Of a stretch of DNA of 64,000 nucleotides, positions 27,263 to 33,793 are shown piece by piece. The stretch's first letter is position 1. Each line of letters opens with the position of its first letter. Origin of the DNA: Kitasatospora sp. NBC_00240 (GTDB lineage: Bacteria; Actinomycetota; Actinomycetes; Streptomycetales; Streptomycetaceae). Where the stretch lies: the NCBI RefSeq assembly GCF_026342405.1, contig NZ_JAPEMU010000001.1, positions 7,378,001-7,442,000 on the forward strand, written 5' to 3'. The position numbers and the translations under genes were made by a program. The notes beneath the pieces are model-generated. The model saw only the letters and a program-made list of their open reading frames with translations, was not told where the DNA came from and did no database searches.

Positions 27263-28036
27263 ATGGCGGAACTCAACGGCAGGCCCGTCGGGGCGGACGA
27301 GCTGCAGGCGCTGGCCCTGACCAACTACGGCCACTTCACCTCCATGCGGGTGGAGGACGGCCGGGTCCGCGGCCTGGCGCTGCACCTGGAGCGGCTGGCC
27401 CGGGACTGCCGGGCCGTCTTCGGCGTCGAGCTGGACACCGGGCGGGTCCGCGGACTGGCCCGGCGCGCGGCGCCGGCCGCCGGCACCGGCGTGGTGCGGG
27501 TCACCGTCTTCGACCCGGCGCTGGACATCGGCCGGCTGGGCGCGGGCGGCCGCCCGCAGGTGCTGGTGACGACCCGGCCGGCCGGTGCGCTGCCGCTGCC
27601 ACCCCTGCGGGTCCGGTCGGTGGAGTTCCTCCGGGACGCGCCGGAGATCAAGAGTGTCGGCCTGTTCGGCTCACTCCGGCAGCGCCGGGCGGCCCAGCTG
27701 GCCGGTTTCGACGACGCCCTGTTCACCGACGCCGAGCAGGAAATCTCCGAGGGCGGTACCTGGAACGTCGGCTTCGTCCGGGACGGCCAAGTCCTCTGGC
27801 CGGCCGCGCGGTGCCTGGTGGGCACCACGATGGAGCTGGTCAAGCAGGTGCACGGGGGTGCCACCGAGCCGGTGCGGCTCGCCGACCTGGCGGGCTTCGA
27901 GGCGGCCTTCGCCACCAATGTCGCCATCGGCGTCCAGGCGATCTCCGCCGTCGACGGGCTGGCGCTGCCGGGCAGCCACCCGGTGATCGACCTGCTGCGG
28001 CAGAAGTACCTGGACCTCCCGGGCGACCCGCTGTAG
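27263..28036 (+). CDS. Class IV aminotransferase family protein (PLP fold type IV)
   Basis: 257 residues from ATG 27263. Fold-type IV PLP enzyme of the branched-chain aminotransferase / aminodeoxychorismate lyase / D-amino acid aminotransferase group. Visible: HLERLARDCRAVFG N-domain, catalytic Lys in APEIKSVGLFGSLRQRRAA, and the glycine-rich phosphate loop EISEGGTWNVGFV with the conserved Glu. Shorter than BCATs, near ADC lyase in length. No pab genes nearby, so the substrate is open. Convergent with a methyltransferase gene across a G-rich spacer. Confidence 0.85.
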   Translation: MAELNGRPVGADELQALALTNYGHFTSMRVEDGRVRGLALHLERLARDCRAVFGVELDTGRVRGLARRAAPAAGTGVVRVTVFDPALDIGRLGAGGRPQVLVTTRPAGALPLPPLRVRSVEFLRDAPEIKSVGLFGSLRQRRAAQLAGFDDALFTDAEQEISEGGTWNVGFVRDGQVLWPAARCLVGTTMELVKQVHGGATEPVRLADLAGFEAAFATNVAIGVQAISAVDGLALPGSHPVIDLLRQKYLDLPGDPL

Positions 28037-28061
28037 TGGCGGCGGGGCCGGCGCGGTGCGC

Positions 28062-28090
28062 GGGGTGGGCGGGTGGGCGGGTGGGCGGGG
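28062..28090 (+). repeat. GGGTGGGC tandem repeat, G-quadruplex-type
   Basis: Seven runs of three or more G separated by single bases (units of GGGTGGGC) lie in the 59-base gap between convergent genes. Such a run on one strand can fold into a G-quadruplex and might act as a transcription stop on the plus strand. No protein is encoded. Confidence 0.6.
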
Positions 28091-28095
28091 CGCAC

Positions 28096-28857
28096 TCAGC
28101 CGGGCTTGCGGGCCTCGATCAGGTAGCGGGTGGTGCGGGCCCTGAACGGCCCCTCGGCCTCGATCCGCCGGTGCAGCTCCCGCAGGCGGTCGCGGTACCG
28201 GTCGGCGCTGAAGTCGGGGACCATCCAGATCACCTTGCGCAGGAAGTACACCACCGCGCCGATGTCCCGGAACTCGGTGGGCAGCGATTCCAGGCGCAGG
28301 TCCACCACCTCCAGCCCGGCGGCCGCCGCCTCCCGGCGGGCGTCGTCGGGGTGGCGGCCCCGGCGGACCGCCTCGGGCTGCGGCCCGAGGAAGTACTCGA
28401 CGAGTTCGAAGACGCTGGCCGGACCGACGTGCTGGGCGAGGTAGCTGCCGCCGGGTCGGAGCACCCGGGCGATCTCCGCCCACCGGACGGCCACCGGGTG
28501 CCGGCTGGTGACCAGGTCGAAGGCCTCCGCGGCGAACGGCAGCGGCCCCTCCTCCCCGTCCGCGACGACGACCGCGCCGAGCGGGTGCAGCAGCCGCGTC
28601 GCCAGGGCCACGTTCGGCGGCCGGCCCTCGGTCGCGACCATCACCGGCGGCAGCTTCGGGACGCCCGCGAGCACCTCGCCGCCACCGGTCTGCAGGTCCA
28701 GCGCGGCGTCCACCCGGGCCAGCCGCTCGCCGATCGTCCGCTGGTACCCCCAGGAGGGGCGCTGCTCGGTGGCGCGGCCGTCCAGCCAGGAGAAGTCCCA
28801 GCCGTCCACCGGGACGGCCTCGGCCTCCCCGACCAGCTCTTCGAAGGAACGTGACAT
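28096..28857 (-). CDS. SAM-dependent methyltransferase, RlmA/UbiE-like
   Basis: 253 residues from ATG 28857. The SAM-binding region is atypical: ALDLQTGGGEVLAG for motif I, AVVVADGEEGPLPFAAEAFDLVTSRHPVAVRWAEIARVLRPGGSYLAQHVGP for motifs II-III. The N-terminal WGYQRTIGERLARVDAALDLQTGGGE block and C-terminal VVYFLRKVIWMVPDFSADRYRDRLRELH are characteristic of a methyltransferase family widespread in Streptomyces. Substrate unknown. It follows the ECF42 gene by 104 bases on the same strand and may be read from the same promoter. Confidence 0.85.
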   Translation of the reverse strand: MSRSFEELVGEAEAVPVDGWDFSWLDGRATEQRPSWGYQRTIGERLARVDAALDLQTGGGEVLAGVPKLPPVMVATEGRPPNVALATRLLHPLGAVVVADGEEGPLPFAAEAFDLVTSRHPVAVRWAEIARVLRPGGSYLAQHVGPASVFELVEYFLGPQPEAVRRGRHPDDARREAAAAGLEVVDLRLESLPTEFRDIGAVVYFLRKVIWMVPDFSADRYRDRLRELHRRIEAEGPFRARTTRYLIEARKPG

Positions 28858-28961
28858 ATCCGGATTGTCGGGGCGGGCGGGTGCGCCGGACAAAGGAATT
28901 TCCCTCGGCGGACCAGGCGGCGCCCCGGCCGACCTGGGCCCGGCCCGGGCCGGCTGCCGCG

Positions 28962-30233
28962 TCAGTGCCCGGCCGGGCCGGCCGCCGGTGGGGGAGTCGC
29001 GGCCGCGAGCCGGGCGGCCCGCAGCGTGAGGTGGTGCCGCTCCGGGAGGCTGGCCGTGCGGTTGGCGGCCGCGCGGTAGTTCTCGACGGCGCCGGCCGGG
29101 TCGCCGGCCTGCTCCAGCAGATGCGCCCGGACGGCGTACAGGCGGTGGTGGCCCGTCAGCAGGCCGTCCGCCTCCAGCTCCGCCAGGATGTCGAGCCCGG
29201 CGGCCGGGCCGTGCACCATCGAGGCGGCGACCGCGCGGTTGAGGGTGACCACCGGGCCGGCCGAGACGCTCTCCAGCACCTCGTACAGGGCCAGGATCTG
29301 CGGCCAGTCGGTCTCGCCCGCGGTCGGCGCCTCGTCGTGCACGGCGGCGATCGCCGCCTGCAGCTGGTACGGGCCGACCGGGCCGCGCGGCAGGGCGGCG
29401 GTGATCAGCGCCACGCCCTCGGCGACCAGGGCCGCGTCCCAGCGGGTACGGTCCTGCTCGGTGAGCGGGACGAGGTCGCCGTCCGGTCCGGTCCGGGCGG
29501 TGCTGCGGGCGTGGCTGAGCAGCATCAGCGCGAGCAGCCCGGCGACCTCGCCGTCCTCGGGGAGCAGCGCGTACAGGGCCCGGGTCAGCCGGATCGCCTC
29601 GTGGGAGAGCTCCACCCGCTGCAGGTCGGGGCCGGCGCTGCTGGTGTAGCCCTCGTTGAAGATCAGGTAGAGCACGTGCAGCACGGCGTCGAGCCGGGCC
29701 GGACGGTCCTGCGGCTCCGGGAGCCGGAACGGCAGCCCGGAGGTCCGGATCCGCTGCTTGGCGCGGCTGATCCGCTGCCCCATGGTCGACTCGGGCACCA
29801 GGAAGGCGCCCGCGATCTCGGCGGTGCTCAGGCCGCCCACCGAGCGCAGGGTGAGGGCGATCGCGGAGGCCGGCGAGAGCGAGGGGTGGCAGCAGAGGAA
29901 CAGCAGGGTCAGCGTGTCGTCGCGGCCGACCGGGTCCTCCTCGTCGGCCGGCGGGGCCGCCAGCCGGTCGGCCGGCACCTGCCGGGCGGAGAGGTCCTCG
30001 CGGCGGCGGCGCGCCTGCTCGTTGCGCACCTGGTCGGTCATCCGACGGGAGGCGACCTGGATCAGCCAGCCCCGTGGGTTGTTCGGCACACCCTCCGCCG
30101 GCCACTGCGCGGAGGCCGCCAGCAGCGCTTCCTGGACGGCGTCCTCGGCGGCGTAGAAGTCGCCGTGGCGGCGGGTGAGCACGCCGACGACCTGCGGCGC
30201 GAGTTCGCGCAGCAGGTCGTTGACGGCGTTCAC
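28962..30233 (-). CDS. ECF sigma factor, ECF42 group, with C-terminal TPR-like extension
   Basis: 423 residues, about twice the size of ordinary ECF sigma factors. Sigma region 2 is at the N-terminus (HGDFYAAEDAVQEALLAA, NNPRGWLIQVASRRMTD) and region 4 at about 120-170 (LTLRSVGGLSTAEIAGAFLVPESTMGQRISRAKQRI). A C-terminal domain of about 230 residues follows (LDAVLHVLYLIFNEGYTSS, NRAVAASMVHGPAAGLDIL), the conserved SnoaL-free, TPR-like extension of ECF42, which has no anti-sigma factor and uses this extension for control. The upstream gene encodes the DGPF-type partner, as is usual for ECF42. Confidence 0.93.
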   Translation of the reverse strand: MNAVNDLLRELAPQVVGVLTRRHGDFYAAEDAVQEALLAASAQWPAEGVPNNPRGWLIQVASRRMTDQVRNEQARRRREDLSARQVPADRLAAPPADEEDPVGRDDTLTLLFLCCHPSLSPASAIALTLRSVGGLSTAEIAGAFLVPESTMGQRISRAKQRIRTSGLPFRLPEPQDRPARLDAVLHVLYLIFNEGYTSSAGPDLQRVELSHEAIRLTRALYALLPEDGEVAGLLALMLLSHARSTARTGPDGDLVPLTEQDRTRWDAALVAEGVALITAALPRGPVGPYQLQAAIAAVHDEAPTAGETDWPQILALYEVLESVSAGPVVTLNRAVAASMVHGPAAGLDILAELEADGLLTGHHRLYAVRAHLLEQAGDPAGAVENYRAAANRTASLPERHHLTLRAARLAAATPPPAAGPAGH

Positions 30234-30294
30234 GGGGCGGGTCAGCGCACCGCTCCGTCCACCGCTGTGTCCATCACGGTGTCCACGGCCTCCG

Positions 30295-30696
30295 TCACAG
30301 GTCCGAGGGCGGGCCGGACATCACCTGGCGGACCTCGATCGGCATGTTCAGCGGCTCGCCCTTCGGGCCGGGGGCCGCCGAGATGCCCGCGGCGATCTCC
30401 ACCGCCCGGCCGGGCTCCTCGCAGTCCACGATCCACCAGCCGGCCAGGAACTCCTTGGTCTCGGCGAACGGTCCCTCGGTCACCACCGGGGCGCCCTTCG
30501 CGTGCGAGCGGACGATCTTGGCGGTGTCCGGCATGGCCAGGCCCTGGGCGTCCACCAGCTCGCCGGACTCGGCCAGCTTCAGGTTGGTGTCCCGCATGAA
30601 GCCGATGTGCGCCCGGAGCTCCTCCGGCGTCCAGCTGTCGATCGGCGCGAAATCGGCGGTCTGCTGGCTGAACTGCATCAACAGCATGTACTTCAT
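30295..30696 (-). CDS. YCII/DGPF domain protein, partner of ECF42
   Basis: 133 residues; start after AGAGGAG. The segment VVTEGPFAETKEFLAGWWIVDCE is a variant of the DGPFAETKE signature (here EGPF) of the YCII-related family. Proteins of this family are nearly always encoded beside ECF42 sigma factors and are the main known ECF42 targets. Their biochemical function is unknown. The gene lies 61 bases upstream of the sigma factor on the same strand and has a promoter that fits the ECF42 signature, so the pair is likely autoregulated. Confidence 0.92.
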   Translation of the reverse strand: MKYMLLMQFSQQTADFAPIDSWTPEELRAHIGFMRDTNLKLAESGELVDAQGLAMPDTAKIVRSHAKGAPVVTEGPFAETKEFLAGWWIVDCEEPGRAVEIAAGISAAPGPKGEPLNMPIEVRQVMSGPPSDL

Positions 30697-30746
30697 GGCC
30701 TGCTCCTCTGATCGGTGCGCCCGGTGGGGGCGCTTTCACGGACAGG

Positions 30747-30772
30747 TCGAAGCCGGCCCCGCGCCTTCGACA
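30747..30772 (-). promoter_or_regulatory. Predicted ECF42-dependent promoter
   Basis: On the minus strand TGTCGA (30772-30767), 17 bases, CGA (30749-30747) followed by CC. This fits the ECF42 promoter signature as I recall it from Streptomyces venezuelae (TGTCGA at -35, CGA/TC at -10). The -10 element lies 50 bases upstream of the DGPF start codon. Confidence 0.65.
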
Positions 30773-30788
30773 TCCTCGGCGGGATGCC

Positions 30789-30833
30789 GCGAAAAAAATT
30801 TAGCGCCCCGGGGTCACCGCCCGGCCGGGGCGC
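30789..30833 (-). terminator. Classical intrinsic terminator with T-tract, after YchJ-like gene
   Basis: Minus strand: stem GCGCCCCGG/CCGGGGCGC (30833-30825 with 30811-30803), then TAAATTTTTTTCG (30802-30790). A real U-tract is unusual in a genome this rich in GC. It separates the YchJ-like gene from the ECF42 promoter. Confidence 0.7.
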
Positions 30834-30869
30834 ACCGGTACCCGCCCGCCGGACCGTGGGCGGCCGGGA

Positions 30870-31295
30870 TCAGCGGCCCGGCGGCAGGGCGTCCAGGTAC
30901 ACCCAGGCGCCGTCCACCCGGACGAAGCGGCTGTGCTCGCGCAGCACGTCCGGGCTCCCGCCGTCGGTGAAGTGGGCGCTGAAGTCGACCGTGCCCTCGG
31001 TGTGGAACGGCCCGCCCTCGGTGCCGGCGTGGACCTCCAGCCGCTGCCAGCGCAGCCCCGGATCGAAGTCCACCCCGGCCGGCCGGGTCCCCGGGTGCCA
31101 GGACCGCAGCAGGTACGCCTCGTCCCGGACGACGAAGGCGCTGTACCGCGACCGCATCAGCCGCTCGGCGGTCGGGGCGACGGCCTCACCCCGGTGGAAC
31201 CGGCCGCAGCAGTCCCCGTACGAGGCGGGCAGGCCGCACGGGCAGGCGGCGGTGGCGGAGAGGGCGGGGGCGGGCGGCGGCTTTCGTCGTGACAT
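30870..31295 (-). CDS. YchJ family SEC-C metal-binding protein
   Basis: 141 residues. N-terminal zinc motif ACPCGLPASYGDCCGRFHRGE is the SEC-C type CxCx(7-8)C(H/C) cluster, followed by the UPF0225 core APTAERLMRSRYSAFVVRDEAYLLRSWHPGTRP and FSAHFTDGG. The family is widespread and of unknown function; the fold is related to NTF2/SnoaL. Length is normal. Stands alone between its own terminator and the oxygenase gene. Confidence 0.9.
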   Translation of the reverse strand: MSRRKPPPAPALSATAACPCGLPASYGDCCGRFHRGEAVAPTAERLMRSRYSAFVVRDEAYLLRSWHPGTRPAGVDFDPGLRWQRLEVHAGTEGGPFHTEGTVDFSAHFTDGGSPDVLREHSRFVRVDGAWVYLDALPPGR

Positions 31296-31331
31296 GGAGC
31301 CAGCCTAGGGGCCGCCCGCCCGCCCGATGAA

Positions 31332-32402
31332 CTAGCGCGAGCCGCTCTCCAGCAGGTCGGCGTGGTGCCGGCGGGTCACCTCGGGGTGTGCCCGCAGGTA
31401 TCCCTTCAGCTCGTTGCGGCCGAAGTCGGCGAAGAGGGGGTTGCCCGGGTCCTGGGTGGCGCCCGGGGCGTGGTGGGCGAGCGGGAAGTCCAGCGGTTCG
31501 ATGTGGGCGTCCAGGCGCGGGTTGTAGAAGAACGGGACGGAGAACCGCTCGCGGGCGCCGGCCGGGCTCACCACGCGGTGGTTGGTGGCCTTGAGGTATC
31601 CGTCGGTGGCGACCTCCAGCAGTTCGCCGAGGTTGACCACGAAGGCGCCCTCCATCGGCGGGACCTCCAGGAAGGACCGGTCGGCGCGCTCCACCTGCAG
31701 GCCGCCGACGCTGTCCTGCAGCAGCAGGGTGATGAAGCCGTAGTCCTTGTGCGCGCCGACGCCCTGGCCGGCGCCGTCGGGGGCGGTGCCGGGGTAGCGC
31801 ACCAGCTTCAGTCGCAGGTGCGGGTGGCCGGCGAAGGCGTAGTCGTAGAAGTCGGCCGGCGCCCCGATCGAGGCCAGCAGTTCGTGCAGCAGCCGCTCGG
31901 CGACCGCGCTGAGCCGGTCGATCCAGTGCAGGGCGGCGGCGCGCAGCTCCGGCAGGGCCTGCGGCCACTGGTTCGGGCCCTCCAGCCACCAGTAGGGCGG
32001 CTCGCCGGGGGCGGGGACGTGCGGCGGCAGCTCGGCGCCGATGTCCAGCTGGTCGCGCCAGTCCTGGCTGCCGCCGGTGCGCTCGTCCCCGGTGCGGGTG
32101 TAGCCGCGGAAGTGCGGGGAGTTCAGGTTGCTCACGGCCAGCCGGTCGGCCTCGGGGAGGGCGAAGAAGGCCCGCATCGCGTCGGTCAGCGCGGCGGTCT
32201 CCTCGGCGGTGATGCCGTGGCCGGTGAGCTGGAAGAAGCCGACCTCGGTGGCGGCGGCCCGCAGGTCGTCGTGCAGCCGGGCGCGCTCCTCCGGGGCGCC
32301 GGCGGCGAGCGAGAGGTCGATCACCGGAAGTCCGGCGGCGGGCGTGCCGTCGGGGGTGGAGCCGGAGGAAGGGATGGGTGCCTGCTGCGTCATGGGTGAC
32401 AT
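31332..32402 (-). CDS. Isopenicillin N synthase-like Fe(II)/2-oxoglutarate dioxygenase
   Basis: 356 residues from ATG 32402 (ATG 32393 also possible). N-terminal DIOX_N region LPVIDLSLAAGAPEERARLHDDLRAAATEVGFFQLTGHGI; Fe(II) ligands His and Asp in GVGAHKDYGFITLLLQD and His in ATNHRVVSPAG; the RxS motif RERFSV that binds 2-oxoglutarate. The fold is that of IPNS/ACCO/gibberellin oxidases. The substrate is unknown, and no beta-lactam genes are nearby, so this is not taken as penicillin synthesis. A small leader peptide gene lies 131 bases upstream in the same direction and could attenuate it. Confidence 0.92.
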   Translation of the reverse strand: MSPMTQQAPIPSSGSTPDGTPAAGLPVIDLSLAAGAPEERARLHDDLRAAATEVGFFQLTGHGITAEETAALTDAMRAFFALPEADRLAVSNLNSPHFRGYTRTGDERTGGSQDWRDQLDIGAELPPHVPAPGEPPYWWLEGPNQWPQALPELRAAALHWIDRLSAVAERLLHELLASIGAPADFYDYAFAGHPHLRLKLVRYPGTAPDGAGQGVGAHKDYGFITLLLQDSVGGLQVERADRSFLEVPPMEGAFVVNLGELLEVATDGYLKATNHRVVSPAGARERFSVPFFYNPRLDAHIEPLDFPLAHHAPGATQDPGNPLFADFGRNELKGYLRAHPEVTRRHHADLLESGSR

Positions 32403-32533
32403 CCGCTGTGTCTCGTCCCGGCCGGGCCCGGTGGTGACCGGGGACGCCGAGGCCGCGCCGGGTAGGGCGGGGGCCGCGGGGCCGGGAGGGGGATGCGGGC
32501 CCCGCGGGGCCCGCCGTGAAGGTGTGGGGAGGG

Positions 32534-32608
32534 TCAGCCGGAGCGTCGACAGGACATGCTCGTGACGCGGAGCAGGTCCACGTGGCGACGGCTGACGAGT
32601 ATGAGCAC
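32534..32608 (-). CDS. Putative 24-residue leader peptide (SRRHVDL type)
   Basis: GTG 32608 to TGA 32534 encodes a basic peptide whose core SRRHVDLLRV is followed by a single Cys (residue 20, MSCRRSG end). The SRRHVDL core is shared by short Streptomyces leader peptides found in front of sulfur and amino acid metabolism genes, where Cys codons near the end are thought to sense cysteine supply through ribosome stalling. The only same-strand gene downstream is the dioxygenase, 131 bases away. No good Shine-Dalgarno is seen. Expression is not proven. Confidence 0.6.
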   Translation of the reverse strand: MLILVSRRHVDLLRVTSMSCRRSG

Positions 32609-32924
32609 GTCGTCCAGCCTAGATCACCGGGTCGGCGGCGGGCGAGCAGCCTGCTGTGGGGTGTGCCACGCCGCCGTGCGGGAATGTCCCGCCGCGAGTA
32701 CGTCCATCGCCGATCCTCCCCGCACCGGGTGGATTCTCAAGGCCAGGCTCCGCGAGCGTGGACGGTTCGTCAAGAAGCCGGGCGCGCGGCGGGCCGCAGC
32801 CGGCGGGCGTCCGCGCCGGCCGCCCGGCGGGGCGAGGAGGGCAACCTGGGAGTAGGCACGCGAGTGGCCCGGGCCCCAGCATGGACCGTCCGTTCGTCCG
32901 GCCGACCCTGCGGAGAGAACAGTC
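32609..32924. other. Intergenic region between the leader peptide and the AhpD-like gene
   Basis: About 316 bases separating divergent genes. Two or more frames are open on each strand but lack ribosome sites and codon bias. It must hold the promoters of both flanking units; I could not identify convincing -35/-10 pairs. Confidence 0.35.
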
Positions 32925-33467
32925 ATGCCCCACATCAGCATCACCAACGGTCTCCCGGGCATCAGCGGCCTGATGGCCCGGCGCCCCGACACCGCCGCCC
33001 CGCTGAACCAGCTCGCCGAGACGCTGCTCCGCAGCCCGCTGTCGCTGAGCCGCGGCGAGCGGGAGCTGATCGCCGCGTACACCTCGGAACTCAACGAGAC
33101 GGAGTTCTGCTCGGGATCGCACAGCGCCTTCGCCGCGGCGCAGCTCGACGGCGGCGCGGAGCTGGTGAAGGCGGTGCTGCACGGGCTCGACGAGGCGCCC
33201 GTCACGCCGCGGCTGCGGGCCCTGCTGCGGATCGCCGGCGCCGTCCGGGGGCCCGTCCGAGCACTGCCGCCGGAGCTGGTGGCGCAGGCCCGGGCGGCCG
33301 GCGCCGACGACGACCAGATCCACGACACGGTGCTGATCGCGGCGGCGTTCTGCCTGTACAACCGCTATGTGACCTGCCTCGACACCGAGCTGCCGGCCGA
33401 CCCGGGCTACTACGAGGAGGGCGCGGAGCGGATCGTCACCCGCGGCTACGCCCCGGCGGCCCGCTGA
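32925..33467 (+). CDS. Carboxymuconolactone decarboxylase / AhpD-like protein with a single active-site Cys
   Basis: 180 residues; ribosome site GGAGAG 8 bases before the ATG. The CMD/AhpD signature is LSRGERELIAAYTSELNETEFCSGSHSAFAA. In AhpD and related alkylhydroperoxidase-type proteins the motif is CxxCxxxH. Here only the second Cys and the His remain (CSGSH); the first Cys position is Thr. A disulfide-based peroxidase cycle would therefore not work in the classical way. The rest (AAFCLYNRYVTCLDTELP) fits the peroxidase-related CMD family. Transcribed alone. Confidence 0.85.
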   Translation: MPHISITNGLPGISGLMARRPDTAAPLNQLAETLLRSPLSLSRGERELIAAYTSELNETEFCSGSHSAFAAAQLDGGAELVKAVLHGLDEAPVTPRLRALLRIAGAVRGPVRALPPELVAQARAAGADDDQIHDTVLIAAAFCLYNRYVTCLDTELPADPGYYEEGAERIVTRGYAPAAR

Positions 33468-33793
33468 GGGCGCACCGCTGACCGCACACCGCCGTCGGCG
33501 GGCCGGCGGGCGGCGGGTGGTTCGGGAGGTGGCAGGGACGGCCGAAAGTCGTCGGTGGGGCGGTCGCGGCGGGCCGTTCGGGCGGGGGTGGCTCCCCATT
33601 CGGCCGCGGACTGTGTAAGGGTGTCCTAACAAGAAACGGGTCCGGGCATAGGTCTGGTCTATGGGTCCATAGGTCCAGCACGTCTACCGGACGGGCGCCG
33701 GCCGGGAAATCGTGGTCCCTGCAGCACCGGGCTGCCCCGGCCCGCCCGGATCCGTCGCCCGCTCGCCCGCCCTGCCAGTCGGAGGAACGCCCC
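33468..33793. other. Intergenic region with overlapping inverted repeats upstream of the ferredoxin reductase
   Basis: About 326 bases. The first 140 are G-rich without a gene. At 33610-33680 GC falls and two overlapping dyads appear: CATAG-N7-CTATG (33647-33663) and CTATGG-GT-CCATAG (33659-33672), followed by a further ATAGGTCC half. They probably form the operator and promoter of the downstream gene. Confidence 0.45.
33647..33672. promoter_or_regulatory. Two overlapping palindromes, candidate operator
   Basis: CATAGGTCTGGTCTATG (33647-33663) and CTATGGGTCCATAG (33659-33672) share bases 33659-33663. They lie 122 bases upstream of the ferredoxin-NADP reductase start. No regulator gene is adjacent. 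Confidence 0.4.

Noticed and set aside
28862..30105. 669-residue minus-strand frame that extends the methyltransferase upstream
   Set aside because: It overlaps the sigma factor gene in another frame; the methyltransferase has a good ATG at 28857.
31332..32402. Beta-lactam biosynthesis from the isopenicillin N synthase-like gene
   Set aside because: No ACV synthetase or related genes nearby; the fold is shared by many unrelated 2OG-Fe oxygenases.
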